From Altererythrobacter sp. CAU 1644 (GTDB lineage: Bacteria > Pseudomonadota > Alphaproteobacteria > Sphingomonadales > Sphingomonadaceae): a DNA stretch of 64,000 nt. The notes below the pieces were generated by a model, which was not told the origin of the DNA, did no database searches, and was given only the letters and a program-made list of their open reading frames with translations. The position numbers were made by a program, and so were the translations under genes. Shown one piece after another: positions 9,522 to 21,549 of this stretch; positions within the stretch are counted from its first letter, which is position 1; each line of letters begins with the position of its first letter. The stretch is taken from positions 2,546,352-2,610,351 of the forward strand of contig NZ_CP121106.1 of the NCBI RefSeq assembly GCF_029623755.1, written 5' to 3'.

Positions 9522-10247
9522 ATGCTGGGAATTCGCGCATTTGTTGGTGTGATCGGCGTGATCGCTGCGGGAAACCTGATGGCCCAGGAACCCGTGCCAT
9601 CGGCCCCTGTTCAGGCAGATGCAGCGAAGAAGGCCGCGACGACGCCACCGCCGATCAGGGTCATTCCCTCACCCCCTCCGCCGCAGAAATTCGATCCCCC
9701 TGAGGAATTGCCCGCCGATCCTGAACCGTTGGGGGACAAGGATGCCTGGATCACGGCCAATGACTATCCGCTGCGGGCGAAGCGGGCCGGAACCGAGGGG
9801 CGGACGGCGTTCGAGCTTGCGATCAACCAACACGGCCGCGTCTATTCCTGCCTCGTTACCGAAACGAGTGGAAATTCCGAACTCGATTCAGCGACATGCC
9901 GGCTCGTGCGGGCGCGGGCGCGCTTTCGTCCGGCCTTCGACGCTGATGGGAATCCCGTTCCAGGCAAGTACAACGAGGCTGTTCGCTGGACCCTCAGAGC
10001 ATTTCCGACACCGGAGGTTTACGGCGCTGCCTTCGCCTTCACCGTGACCGAGGACGGTTCCGTCGTGGATTGCGAAGTCAACGGAATGATCGGGACGGTT
10101 CCCAAGGGCTTGCTCGAGCGGAATCCCTGTACCCGCGTCCGCAAATTCGAGCCGTTCCGCGATGCCCAGGGCAACCCCGTGCGCAAGCGTGTGACGACCA
10201 GTTACGCGCAAGATGTAGTCGATTTGCCCGCGACAGATGGGAATTAG
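9522..10247 (+). CDS. Exported TonB-C-like protein
   Basis: A 241-aa protein with a hydrophobic N-terminus (MLGIRAFVGVIGVIAAG) ending in AQ-like residues, consistent with a signal peptide or anchor. A proline-rich stretch with PPPIRVIPSPPPP follows at about residues 44-63. Two repeats then resemble TonB C-terminal folds: one around RTAFELAINQHGRVYSC and a second around AFAFTVTEDGSVVDCEV, each with paired cysteines. ATG 9522 is preceded by GGAGGC at a good distance; an in-frame extension to 9372 would run antisense into argJ. It probably acts in the periplasm; the partner is unknown. Similar TonB-fold proteins are common in sphingomonads. Confidence 0.7.
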   Translation: MLGIRAFVGVIGVIAAGNLMAQEPVPSAPVQADAAKKAATTPPPIRVIPSPPPPQKFDPPEELPADPEPLGDKDAWITANDYPLRAKRAGTEGRTAFELAINQHGRVYSCLVTETSGNSELDSATCRLVRARARFRPAFDADGNPVPGKYNEAVRWTLRAFPTPEVYGAAFAFTVTEDGSVVDCEVNGMIGTVPKGLLERNPCTRVRKFEPFRDAQGNPVRKRVTTSYAQDVVDLPATDGN

Positions 10248-10305
10248 AGAAATTCGCATGCCCGAACGTGGACTTTTGGCGCGAAAATAACTATCTTGCC
10301 GCGCA

Positions 10306-10581
10306 ATGTTACGCCGTCTTCTCGCCTGCCTCGCGCTGCTTACCGGACTTGCCGCCATCGGCTCCCCGGTCAGCCCCGCCATGGCCGAGGCGCTGACAGG
10401 CCAGGTCGGGCAGAGCGTCGTCGCCGCGCAAGCGGAAAGCGGACAGAAATGTGTCTGCGACTCGCGCACCGCAACCGGACCGGATTCGGAGAAATGCGCG
10501 GATCGCAATCCCGCTCCGCGCAAGACCATCCGCATCTACATCCCGACCGTGCAATTCGGCGCCGATCGCGCGTACGAATAG
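10306..10581 (+). CDS. Small exported protein, function unknown
   Basis: A 91-aa protein with a clear signal peptide (MLRRLLACLALLTGLAAIG, cleavage probably after AMA near residue 27). The mature part is short and has two cysteines in KCVCDSR and one more in EKCADRN. No domain is recognised. It lies between the TonB-like gene and secA in the same direction. The base composition matches the neighbours. A cysteine-containing periplasmic peptide is all that can be claimed. Confidence 0.6.
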   Translation: MLRRLLACLALLTGLAAIGSPVSPAMAEALTGQVGQSVVAAQAESGQKCVCDSRTATGPDSEKCADRNPAPRKTIRIYIPTVQFGADRAYE

Positions 10582-10670
10582 CCTAGGGCTACAATCCGCC
10601 TGATTTCCCGGCAGCCGGCAGTTCATGCGCGGCTGCGCCTCTCTACATTTCAGTCCCGACAGGACCATCC

Positions 10671-13415
<2,745 letters not shown>

Positions 13416-13440
13416 GGACCAGCCAGCCGCGCTCGCTCGA

Positions 13441-14061
13441 TCAGAGCGGTGAGCGCGGCTCGCGGACCATCGGCACGAGCGGCGGGCTGCCGGGTTCGGG
13501 ATGGATCGGCTCGCCCATCTGCTCGAACCCGCAGGAGTTGTAGAAGCCAGTATTGGCCGGGTTCGAATTCTCGAGATAGGCCGGCATGCCCTTGGCGTCG
13601 CAAGTATCGAGGACGGGCTGGATGAGCTTGCGTCCCAGACCTTTGCCCTGCGCGCTGGGGCGCAATCCAATGCTGAAGAGATAGGCGTGTTCGAATTTCG
13701 GATGGCGATCCGCCATGGCCTCGCCGGTCCGGATGCCGCGCTTGATCGCTGTCATGCCTGACGTGAACAGCGTGTTCATGGCAAAAATCGCGTAGTCCAT
13801 CCGGGTGAAATCACCGTATTCTCCGGGCATCATCCACATGCACGCGCCTTCATCGCCCATGCGATAGCAATAGCCGCGCGGCGCGTAGATGCGTTTCGCC
13901 TGGAACCGGAAGAGCGAGCGGATCCCGGCAAAATTCCCGAACATCCACAGGTTGAAGGGATCGTTGCGAAATGCTTCGGCGGTGATGTCACCGATCAGCC
14001 CGGCGTCCGCAGGCCCGGCACGGGTCAGTTCCGGTCCAAGCTCGATATCCTGCGCCTGCAT
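13441..14061 (-). CDS. GNAT family N-acetyltransferase
   Basis: A 206-aa GCN5-related acetyltransferase. The acetyl-CoA motif is LRPSAQGKGLGRKLI (the Q/R-x-x-G-x-G/A signature), followed by the AYLENSNPANTGFYNSCGF segment typical of the C-terminal half of the fold. ATG 14061 has a strong GGAGGGA ribosome site about ten bases upstream. The longer open frame, starting at 14163, would overlap the divergent permease gene and is not needed. The substrate is unknown. It converges on secA and diverges from the TauE gene with about 70 bases between them. Confidence 0.85.
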   Translation of the reverse strand: MQAQDIELGPELTRAGPADAGLIGDITAEAFRNDPFNLWMFGNFAGIRSLFRFQAKRIYAPRGYCYRMGDEGACMWMMPGEYGDFTRMDYAIFAMNTLFTSGMTAIKRGIRTGEAMADRHPKFEHAYLFSIGLRPSAQGKGLGRKLIQPVLDTCDAKGMPAYLENSNPANTGFYNSCGFEQMGEPIHPEPGSPPLVPMVREPRSPL

Positions 14062-14131
14062 GGCAATTGCTCCCTCCAATCGACCCACAAGCGCTCTAGC
14101 ACTGAGGTATCGGCGCGGATAGAGAGCCATC

Positions 14132-14872
14132 ATGCCGTTCCTCGCTGCTGCATTCTTCGTCACCGCCTTGCTCTATGCCGCGGTCGGCTTCGGCGGCGGA
14201 TCGACCTATGCCGCGCTGCTGGCACTGTGGGGCGTGGACTATCGCCTGCTGCCGCTGATCGCGCTGGCTTGCAACATCGTGGTCGTGGCGGGCGGAACAA
14301 TCAGGTTTGCCCGGGCGAAGGTCACGCCGTGGCGCGACGCGCTGCTGGTGACGGCGCTGGCGGCCCCCGCCGCCTTCCTCGGCGGCCTGACCCCGATCGC
14401 GCGCGACGCCTTCATGGTCCTGCTCGGCGCAAGCCTGCTGCTCACCGGATTGACCATGCTCATTCCCGTTCGCGAGAACGCCGTGGCGGAACCCGGACGG
14501 ATCGCGCGCTACATGCCCATCATCGCTGCGCCGCTCGGCTACCTCGCGGGATTGGTCGGCATTGGGGGCGGGATCTTCCTGGCGCCGCTATTGCACCTGA
14601 CGCGCTGGCGCGATGCGCGCGCAATCGCGGCGACCGCGAGCCTGTTCATCCTGATCAATTCGCTGTTCGGCCTCGCCGGGCAGATGCTCAAGCATGGTCC
14701 GCACGCGTTCGGACAGGCGATTTCGGGTGCCTTGCCGCTGCTCATCGCGGTGGCGATCGGGGGACAGATCGGCAGCCTGCTGGCGATCCGCTTCCTGCCG
14801 CAGCGCGCGATTCGCTGGCTGACAGCCGCGCTGGTGATCTGGGTAGGTGGGCGGCTGCTGCTAGGCCTTTAA
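14132..14872 (+). CDS. TauE/SafE family membrane permease
   Basis: A 246-aa integral membrane protein with about eight hydrophobic segments. It has the paired repeats typical of the sulfite exporter TauE/SafE family: GFGGGSTYAALLALWG near residues 18-33 and LVGIGGGIFLAPLL near residues 139-152. Family members move sulfite, sulfoacetate or other anions across the inner membrane; the substrate here is not determined. No sulfur genes lie beside it. Composition is like the host. Confidence 0.88.
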   Translation: MPFLAAAFFVTALLYAAVGFGGGSTYAALLALWGVDYRLLPLIALACNIVVVAGGTIRFARAKVTPWRDALLVTALAAPAAFLGGLTPIARDAFMVLLGASLLLTGLTMLIPVRENAVAEPGRIARYMPIIAAPLGYLAGLVGIGGGIFLAPLLHLTRWRDARAIAATASLFILINSLFGLAGQMLKHGPHAFGQAISGALPLLIAVAIGGQIGSLLAIRFLPQRAIRWLTAALVIWVGGRLLLGL

Positions 14873-14876
14873 GCCG

Positions 14877-15029
14877 TCAGGCGCGGCCAAGCAGGCGCGA
14901 GAGGAAACCGCGCGGCTCGTGCATTGGGCGGATCGGGCCATAGTGCATCCGGCGCAGGGTCGGGTCGCTATAGGGGCGCGGTGCGCTCCAGCGGTCCGGC
15001 TGGCTCGATCGAAAGCTGAATTGCGACAT
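14877..15029 (-). CDS. Short basic protein, hypothetical (50 aa)
   Basis: A 50-aa reading frame supported by an AGGAG ribosome site eight bases before the ATG at 15029. The product begins MSQFSFRSSQPDRW and is rich in Arg, Pro and aromatic residues, with a C-terminal amphipathic FLSRLLGRA. No domain is recognised. It converges on the permease gene with four bases between stops. It could be a real small protein; the main alternative is a chance frame in GC-rich DNA, and the good ribosome site argues against that. Confidence 0.5.
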   Translation of the reverse strand: MSQFSFRSSQPDRWSAPRPYSDPTLRRMHYGPIRPMHEPRGFLSRLLGRA

Positions 15030-15169
15030 GGCAAATCTCCTAATTCGAGACCCTGCTCATGCGCGTCGCGGCCGAATACTCCATCGCGTTAACCTGCCGT
15101 GTCCACCAATGGGATTGGGGACAAGTCAAAAGTTAACGGGCTTGCGAGCCGGCGATGTGGGTGAAGAAG

Positions 15170-15244
15170 TGGCTCCCCGAGTTGGATTCGAACCAACGAC
15201 CAAGTGATTAACAGTCACCTACTCTACCGCTGAGCTATCGGGGA
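15170..15244 (-). tRNA. tRNA-Asn (GTT), with encoded CCA
   Basis: Read on the minus strand this folds as a cloverleaf. The acceptor is TCCCCGA/TCGGGGA with discriminator G and an encoded CCA at 15170-15172. The anticodon loop CTGTTAATC carries GTT (Asn). The T arm contains GGTTCGAATCC. All seven acceptor pairs are Watson-Crick. Confidence 0.95.
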
Positions 15245-15320
15245 GCAGCCTTACGGCGGAGGCGAGCCTATATGGTCGCCGCGCCAGCTTTGCAACCCCG
15301 TTTTCGCGGGTTTGCGCGGG

Positions 15321-16109
15321 TCAAACCACGAATTGTTCGGCGACGATCCGCTCGTCGAGGGCATGGCCCGGATCGAACAGCAAAGTCAGCTCCGAATCGC
15401 GCGCGACGGCCAGCGAAACCTCCGCGATATCGCGCACTTCCTTCTGGTCGGCGACCGCCGAAACCGGGCGCTTGTGGGGTTCCAGCACCTTGAAAGTGAC
15501 CCGGCTGCGATCGGGCAGGATGGCACCGCGCCAGCGCCGAGGGCGGAAGGGGCTGATCGGAGTCAGCGCCATCAGTTCGGAATCGAGCGGCAGGATCGGC
15601 CCGTTGGCCGAGAGGTTGTAGGCGGTCGAGCCCGCGGGCGTTGACAGCAGCACGCCGTCGCACACCAGTTCGGGAATGCGCACCCGATCGTCCACCGAAA
15701 CCTCGATCTTGGCGGTCTGACGCGTTTCGCGCAGCAGCGAGACTTCGTTGATGGCGAAGAAGCTGTGCGAATTCCCGTCCTGCGTTCGCGCCTCCATCAG
15801 CAAGGGCGCGACCGCGATCGAGCGCGCCTTGGCCATGCGTCGCATCGGGTTGCTGCCACTGCGAAAGCGATTCATCAGGAAGCCGACGGTGCCGAGATTG
15901 AGCCCGTAAGCCGGAATGACCCGGTGCGAATCGAGCATGGTGTGCAGCGTCTGGAGCATGAAACCGTCACCGCCCAGCACCACGACGGCATCGGCCTCTT
16001 CGATCGGCGCCCAGTCATGCTCGCGCGAAAGCTCCGCATAGGCCTCCTGCGCACGCTCGACATCGGAGGCGAGCAGGGCCACGCGTTCGAATTCCTGGCT
16101 GCTTGTCAC
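15321..16109 (-). CDS. nadK: NAD kinase
   Basis: This enzyme phosphorylates NAD to NADP. The 262-aa product has the GGDG catalytic motif at residues 46-49, the NE motif in FAINEVSLLR, and the glycine-rich STPAGSTAYNLSANGP segment. The start is GTG at 16109 (GTG ACA AGC). There is no ATG further upstream in frame with a better site. It stands alone between tRNA-Asn and a divergent EAL gene. Confidence 0.94.
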   Translation of the reverse strand: MTSSQEFERVALLASDVERAQEAYAELSREHDWAPIEEADAVVVLGGDGFMLQTLHTMLDSHRVIPAYGLNLGTVGFLMNRFRSGSNPMRRMAKARSIAVAPLLMEARTQDGNSHSFFAINEVSLLRETRQTAKIEVSVDDRVRIPELVCDGVLLSTPAGSTAYNLSANGPILPLDSELMALTPISPFRPRRWRGAILPDRSRVTFKVLEPHKRPVSAVADQKEVRDIAEVSLAVARDSELTLLFDPGHALDERIVAEQFVV

Positions 16110-16230
16110 CTTGGACGCCCCTTCCGCGCGCTGGCTTGCCGTTCACCATCCCTATGACGCACTGTGCCATTTTTCAACGCAACCACATTAGGCAGAAGAA
16201 TTTTCCTTAGATGTCCGTTACATTTGCATC

Positions 16231-17040
16231 ATGACGATGGGCGATATCCCGCGACGGACACTGCGCAGTGGCGAACTGCCGGCAGGGCTTTCGCGCGCGC
16301 TAGAGGGCGATCTGGTGACTGCGCTGGGGCGGGGCGAGATCGAAGTGCTGTTCCAGCCGCAATTCTCCTGCGCCGATGGCCGAATGGTGGGGGCAGAGGC
16401 GCTCGCCCGCTGGCAGCATCCGACCTTGGGCGAGATCGGTGCGCGCGACCTGTTTCACATTGCCGAAAAGGCGCACCTGGTCGCACCGCTGTCGCGCCAG
16501 GTGGTGGCGCAGGCGATGCAGCAGGCATCGCAATGGCCGGAACACCTCGGGCTGGCCCTCAACATCACTCCCGAAGAATTGGCCGAGCGGAGCTTTGCGC
16601 AGGATTTCGCCAGCGGGATCGGGCGCTCCAACATTGCGCCTTCGCGGCTGACGCTGGAAATCACCGAAGACGTGCTGCTGCGCGATCTCGACCTCGCGGC
16701 CGAGGCGCTGGCTGCGCTGCGACATATTGGCCTGCGCGTTGCACTCGACGACTTCGGCGCGGGTTTCTGCAATTTTCGCTACCTCAAGGAACTTCCGCTC
16801 GACGCGATCAAGCTCGACCGCAGCATGGTGGTCGGGATCTGCCGTGACGAGCGGGATCTCGCGGTGCTGCGCGCGATCGTGGGCCTGGCGCATGCGATGG
16901 GGCTGGAAGTGGTGGCGGAAGGGATCGAGACCGAGGCACAACGCGATGCGGTGATCGCCGAGGGCTGCTCCTACTGGCAGGGCTTCCTGCGCGCGGCGCC
17001 GATGCGCAATGACGACATGCTGCGGATGGCGCGCGGCTGA
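16231..17040 (+). CDS. Stand-alone EAL domain protein, probable c-di-GMP phosphodiesterase
   Basis: The 269-aa protein is essentially one EAL domain without a sensory domain. Catalytic residues look intact: E56-A-L-x-R60, N111, E143, D173-D174, K194, E230 and Q250. The loop reads DDFGAGFCN instead of the usual DDFGTGYSS, a mild variation. It is therefore expected to hydrolyse c-di-GMP in the cytoplasm. It ends seven bases before the converging mfd gene. The 121-base upstream gap to nadK holds its promoter; no binding site was recognised there. Confidence 0.88.
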   Translation: MTMGDIPRRTLRSGELPAGLSRALEGDLVTALGRGEIEVLFQPQFSCADGRMVGAEALARWQHPTLGEIGARDLFHIAEKAHLVAPLSRQVVAQAMQQASQWPEHLGLALNITPEELAERSFAQDFASGIGRSNIAPSRLTLEITEDVLLRDLDLAAEALAALRHIGLRVALDDFGAGFCNFRYLKELPLDAIKLDRSMVVGICRDERDLAVLRAIVGLAHAMGLEVVAEGIETEAQRDAVIAEGCSYWQGFLRAAPMRNDDMLRMARG

Positions 17041-17046
17041 TCTCGC

Positions 17047-20000
17047 TCAGGCGAGCGCCTTCTCGCGCTTCTTCGCCTTCCTGGCGATGCTCGACAGACC
17101 CTTGGTCAGCTGGAACAGGCCGTTGAGCCGGCTGTGCGGGTCGTTCCACGCGCGGTTGATCACCAGCTTCATGTCGGGCCGCAGCTTGGCCGTGCCCTGC
17201 AACCTGTCGACATAGGCGATCAGGCCCGGGCCGTCGGGGAAATCGTCGTTGTGGAAGGTGACGAGCGTGCCGCGCGCTCCAACGTCGATCTTGGCGATAT
17301 TGGCGGCGATCGCCTGGTGCTTGATCTCAATCAGGCGGACGAGGTTCTGCGTCGCGTCGGGCAGGGGACCGAAACGGTCGATCATCTCGGCGGCAAGCGA
17401 TTCGATCTCGGCCTTGTCCTTCGCATCGTTGAGGCGGCGATAGAGCGCCATGCGCACGGCGAGATCGGGGACGTAATCCTCCGGGATCATGATCGGCGCA
17501 TCGACCGTGATCTGCGGGCTGACCGTTTCCGGCTTGGCCTCCAGGCCTAGCTCGCCCGCCTTGGCGGCCAGGATCGCATCCTCGAGCATCGATTGGTAAA
17601 GCTCGAAGCCGACCTCGCGGATATGGCCCGACTGCTCGTCGCCGAGCAAATTGCCGGCGCCGCGAATGTCGAGGTCGTGGCTGGCCAGCTGGAAGCCTGC
17701 GCCGAGGCTGTCGAGATCGCCCAGCACCTTGAGCCGCTTCTCGGCCACCTCGGATAGCTGCACGTCCTTGCGATAGGTGAGGTAGGCATAGGCGCGCAGC
17801 TTGGCGCGACCCACCCGCCCGCGGAGCTGGTAGAGCTGGGCGAGGCCGAAGCGGTCGGCGCGGTGGATGATGATCGTGTTGGCGCTGGGAATGTCCAAGC
17901 CGGATTCGACGATCGTGGTCGAGAGCAGCACGTCATACTTGCGGTCGTAGAAGGCGCTCATGCGCTCCTCGACCTCGCTCGCGCCCATCTGCCCGTGGGC
18001 GGAGATCGATTTCACTTCTGGCACATGCTCGTGCAGCCAGTCCTCGACCTCGGCCATGTCGGAGATGCGCGGAACGACGATAAAGCTCTGTCCGCCGCGA
18101 TGATGCTCGCGCAGCAGCGCCTCGCGCATCACCATGTCGTCCCACTCCATCACGTAGGTACGCACCGCGAGCCGGTCGACCGGCGGGGTCTGGATGGTCG
18201 AGAGCTCGCGCAGCCCGCTCATCGCCATCTGCAGCGTGCGCGGGATCGGGGTGGCGGTGAGGGTCAGCACGTGGACGTCGGCGCGGAGTTGCTTGAGCTT
18301 CTCCTTGTGGGTCACGCCGAAACGCTGTTCCTCGTCGACGATCACCAGGCCGAGGTCGCGGAATTTTGTGTTCTTCGACAGGATCGCATGGGTGCCGATG
18401 ACGATATCCACATCGCCCTTTTCCAAGCCCTCGCGCGTTTCGGCCATTTCCTTGGCCGGGACCAGTCGCGATAGCCGCCCGACCTTGAGCGGGAAGCCGG
18501 CAAAGCGCTCGGTGAAGTTCTGGTAATGCTGTCGGGCGAGCAGGGTGGTTGGAGCGACTACCGCGACCTGCTGGCCGTTCATGGCGGCTACAAAGGCTGC
18601 GCGCAGGGCTACTTCAGTCTTGCCGAAGCCTACATCGCCGCACACCAGCCTATCCATCGGACGACCGCTTTCGAGGTCGCGCAGCACGTCCTCGATGGCG
18701 CGGTCCTGATCGTCGGTTTCCTCCCACGGAAACTTCTCGACGAACTGGTTGTAGGGGCCGTCCTCGGCGCTCAGCACGGGCGCCTTCTTGAGCGCGCGCT
18801 GCGCAGCGACCTGCATCAGCTCGCCTGCGATCTCGCGGATGCGCTCTTTCAGCCGGGCGCGGCGCTTCTGCCAGGCCTCGCCGCCGAGCCGGTCGAGCAT
18901 GACCGCGTCCTCGGAGGAGCCGTAACGCGTCAGGACGTCGATGTTCTCGACCGGGATGTAGAGTTTGTCGCCGCCCTTGTATTCGAGCATCACGCAATCG
19001 TGCTTGCTCTTGCCGACCGGGACAGGTTCCAGCCCAAGGTACTTGCCGATGCCGTGCTCGACATGGACCACCAGGTCGCCGCGGGCGAGCGCCTGCAGTT
19101 CGGCGAGGAAGGCATCCGAATCCTTGCGGCGCTTCTTGCGACGCACAAGCCGATCGCCGAGCAGGTCCTGTTCGGTCAGCAGCTCGAGCTGGTCGTTGGC
19201 GAAGCCGGTCTCGAGCGGCAGCACCATTGCGACGGGCTGGCCCTTGGCAGAAAGCCCGAGCGCTTCCTGCCAGCTCTCGGCAAGCTTGGTCGATGCGCCG
19301 GCTTCAGACAGGATCGAGGCGATGCGCGCCCTACTGCCCTTGGAATAGGCGGCCAGCAGCGGCTTCTTGCCCGCTTTGCTGAGCGACTGGAGATGCATGG
19401 CGGCGGCTTCGTAGACATTGTCGCCGCGCGCGCGCTCGGGGGCGAAATCGCGCGCCGAGGAGAAGCCGAAGTCGACCACGCGGTCGCCTTCGGGCTCAGC
19501 GAAGATCACGCTGCGATGGACCTTCTGCGCTTCGAGCAGCCCGGCCAGTTCTTCGGGCGCGAGATAGAGCGCATCCTCGCTCAAGGGACGATAGCTGCCC
19601 GCCGCCTGTCCCGCCGTCTTGCTGCGCGACTGGTGATAGTCGGCAATGTCCTTGAAGCGTTCTTCGGCAGCTGATTGCGCGCCGCTGTCGATGACCACGA
19701 CATCATCGGAGCCGAGGTAGTCGAACAGCGTGGCCATTCGCTCTTCGAACAGCGGCAGCCAGTGTTCCATGCCCGCCAGCCGGCGACCCTCGCTCACCGC
19801 CTCGTAAAGCGGATCCTGCGTCGCATGCGCGCCGAACATCTCGCGATACCGCAGCCGGAATCGCTTGATCGATTCCTCGTCGATGAGCGCTTCCGAAGCC
19901 GGCAGCAGCAGGTGGGATTTGAGCTTCCCGGTCGACATCTGCGTCGTCGGGTCGAACAGCCGCAAGCTTTCGAGCTCGTCGCCGAAGAAATCGAGCCGCA

Positions 20001-20538
20001 GGCCCTCGTCGAGGCTCGACGGGAAGATGTCGACGATCGATCCGCGCAGCGCGTATTCGCCATGGTCGACGACGGTATCGGTCCGCGAATAGCCCTGGCG
20101 TTGCAGCAGGGCGGCGAGGCTCTGGTGGCCGATCGTCGTGCCCTGCTTGAACTCGCGCACGCTCTCGCGGATGCGGAAGGGGGTGAGCACGCGCTGGGTC
20201 AGCGCGTTGACAGTCGTGACCAGCAGCTGCGACCCAGACTTACCGGTCTGCAGCCGGAACAGCGCCGAGAGCCGCTTGGCGCTGACCGAGAGGGCGGGGC
20301 TGGCGCGGTCGTAGGGGAGGCAATCCCACGCCGGGAATTCGATCACTTCGAGCTCGGGCGCGAAGAATTGCGCCGCTTCCGCAACCGATCGCATCGCCGC
20401 CTCGTCGGGCGCAATGAAGACCGCGCGGTCCCTGGCTGCGCGCGCGAGATCGCTCATCACTAGCGGCTGCGCACCGCGCGCTACCGACGAGAGCGTGAGC
20501 GGCGCCTTGGCCGAGAGGATGCGGGAGAGATCGGGCAT
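17047..20538 (-). CDS. mfd: Transcription-repair coupling factor Mfd
   Basis: Mfd removes RNA polymerase stalled at DNA lesions and recruits UvrA. The 1163-aa length is normal. Seen in order: an N-terminal UvrB-like region, the RNA polymerase-interacting domain around HVEHGIGKYLGLEPV, and a RecG-like translocase with GDVGFGKTEVALRAAF (Walker A), DEEQRFGV (Walker B), TATPIPRTLQMA and QLRGRVGRAK. The C-terminal UvrA-inhibitory domain ends the protein. It is followed on the same strand order by sdhE upstream, a pairing common in alphaproteobacteria. Confidence 0.97.
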   Translation of the reverse strand: MPDLSRILSAKAPLTLSSVARGAQPLVMSDLARAARDRAVFIAPDEAAMRSVAEAAQFFAPELEVIEFPAWDCLPYDRASPALSVSAKRLSALFRLQTGKSGSQLLVTTVNALTQRVLTPFRIRESVREFKQGTTIGHQSLAALLQRQGYSRTDTVVDHGEYALRGSIVDIFPSSLDEGLRLDFFGDELESLRLFDPTTQMSTGKLKSHLLLPASEALIDEESIKRFRLRYREMFGAHATQDPLYEAVSEGRRLAGMEHWLPLFEERMATLFDYLGSDDVVVIDSGAQSAAEERFKDIADYHQSRSKTAGQAAGSYRPLSEDALYLAPEELAGLLEAQKVHRSVIFAEPEGDRVVDFGFSSARDFAPERARGDNVYEAAAMHLQSLSKAGKKPLLAAYSKGSRARIASILSEAGASTKLAESWQEALGLSAKGQPVAMVLPLETGFANDQLELLTEQDLLGDRLVRRKKRRKDSDAFLAELQALARGDLVVHVEHGIGKYLGLEPVPVGKSKHDCVMLEYKGGDKLYIPVENIDVLTRYGSSEDAVMLDRLGGEAWQKRRARLKERIREIAGELMQVAAQRALKKAPVLSAEDGPYNQFVEKFPWEETDDQDRAIEDVLRDLESGRPMDRLVCGDVGFGKTEVALRAAFVAAMNGQQVAVVAPTTLLARQHYQNFTERFAGFPLKVGRLSRLVPAKEMAETREGLEKGDVDIVIGTHAILSKNTKFRDLGLVIVDEEQRFGVTHKEKLKQLRADVHVLTLTATPIPRTLQMAMSGLRELSTIQTPPVDRLAVRTYVMEWDDMVMREALLREHHRGGQSFIVVPRISDMAEVEDWLHEHVPEVKSISAHGQMGASEVEERMSAFYDRKYDVLLSTTIVESGLDIPSANTIIIHRADRFGLAQLYQLRGRVGRAKLRAYAYLTYRKDVQLSEVAEKRLKVLGDLDSLGAGFQLASHDLDIRGAGNLLGDEQSGHIREVGFELYQSMLEDAILAAKAGELGLEAKPETVSPQITVDAPIMIPEDYVPDLAVRMALYRRLNDAKDKAEIESLAAEMIDRFGPLPDATQNLVRLIEIKHQAIAANIAKIDVGARGTLVTFHNDDFPDGPGLIAYVDRLQGTAKLRPDMKLVINRAWNDPHSRLNGLFQLTKGLSSIARKAKKREKALA

Positions 20539-20589
20539 TGTCAGGTCAAAGGTCGGATGCGGGGCATGTTCCCGCGAGGCTGCAAGCGC

Positions 20590-20868
20590 CTAGCGCGGGA
20601 TATCGACATAGTCGAGCCGCTGCATCAGCTCGATCTGCTTGCCCTGGAACTTCGGCGGTACCGGTTGGGTTTGCATCGCCCAGGCCATGACGTCGACATC
20701 GTCCTCGTCGAGCAGCGCCTCGAACCATGCCAGCTCGGCCGCTTCCCAGCCCGCCGAATAGCGATCGAAGAAACCGCCGAAGATATAGTCCGCCTCGCGC
20801 GTGCCGCGATGCCAGGCGCGAAACTTGGCGCGGGCAAGGCGGGCGGGAAAGGTGAGGGCTTCGGGCAT
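20590..20868 (-). CDS. sdhE: Succinate dehydrogenase assembly factor SdhE
   Basis: A 92-aa DUF339 protein that helps attach FAD to the flavoprotein subunit of succinate dehydrogenase. The key conserved patch, RGTREADYIFGGFFDRY, is present near residues 21-37 and corresponds to the RGxxE flavinylation motif. ATG 20868 gives the usual short N-terminus (MPEALTFPARLARAKFRAW); the 20-codon upstream extension looks spurious. It lies directly upstream of mfd with 51 bases between, so they may be co-transcribed. Confidence 0.93.
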   Translation of the reverse strand: MPEALTFPARLARAKFRAWHRGTREADYIFGGFFDRYSAGWEAAELAWFEALLDEDDVDVMAWAMQTQPVPPKFQGKQIELMQRLDYVDIPR

Positions 20869-20945
20869 GGAAAAGGGGCGCCAATCACTGATGGAATGGC
20901 GCCCCTCTGTCCGATCATGCCCCTGCAATCAAGGGCGTGATGCGA

Positions 20946-21374
20946 TCACGGATGCGTATGGCTGTAGGTGACCATCGAGTTCGCAACGATTTCGTTGTCC
21001 TCCGCGATGAGCTTCTTGGCCTCGTCTTCCCCACCGGCAACTTCGGCGAAGGCCTTGCGGAAGGCGACGCGCTCGGGCGGGTTGTGCGAGTCGAGCATTG
21101 CCAGGCCGCGCGGCATCTTGAACACCATCATGATATCCCACGGTCCTGACATCAGCCAGTGAACCTCCGGCTGCGGCAGTCCGGCCTTCTCCGTCGCCGG
21201 TCCCCAATACTTCTCGCCCATCTCGGTCCAGCGCTCACCCGCGCCTGGCTTGAGCTTGAGAAATTCGATCCGATAGGTCGTCCGTGGCTCTTCCGGTTCA
21301 TCCTGAGCGAAAGCAGGCGTGGCAGTGAAAGCCAGGCTCGCGGCAGCGATGCCAAAAGCAATTCTAGTGATCAT
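20946..21374 (-). CDS. Exported protein, function unknown
   Basis: A 142-aa protein with a textbook signal peptide (MITRIAFGIAAASLAF, cleavage after AFAQ at about residue 22). The mature part begins with an acidic EPEEP stretch and contains YRIEFLKLKPGAGERW and VHWLMSGPWDIMMVF, which suggests a small alpha/beta fold of dimeric-barrel type. That fold idea is only inference. ATG 21374 has a GGGGGAAG ribosome site. It sits between sdhE and recG, two genes that are commonly close together, and so looks like an inserted extra gene. Confidence 0.7.
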   Translation of the reverse strand: MITRIAFGIAAASLAFTATPAFAQDEPEEPRTTYRIEFLKLKPGAGERWTEMGEKYWGPATEKAGLPQPEVHWLMSGPWDIMMVFKMPRGLAMLDSHNPPERVAFRKAFAEVAGGEDEAKKLIAEDNEIVANSMVTYSHTHP

Positions 21375-21549
21375 ATTGTCTTCCCCCAAGTGCTTTGGTT
21401 CCGCGACCCGAGGTGCTTGGCTGTGTCGTTCCCGCATGTAAGTCCCAAGGGAACGCCGCCTTGCGCGAGGTTAGAATGTAAAACGTTCACAATTGCAAGT
21501 TTTCCAAGGGAACTTCGCAGGCGCGGTCATTCTCGCTAGAGCAGTTGCG

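Noticed and set aside
15030..15169. Possible gene or RNA between the 50-aa frame and tRNA-Asn
   Set aside because: No frame with a ribosome site and no stable fold was seen in these 140 bases.
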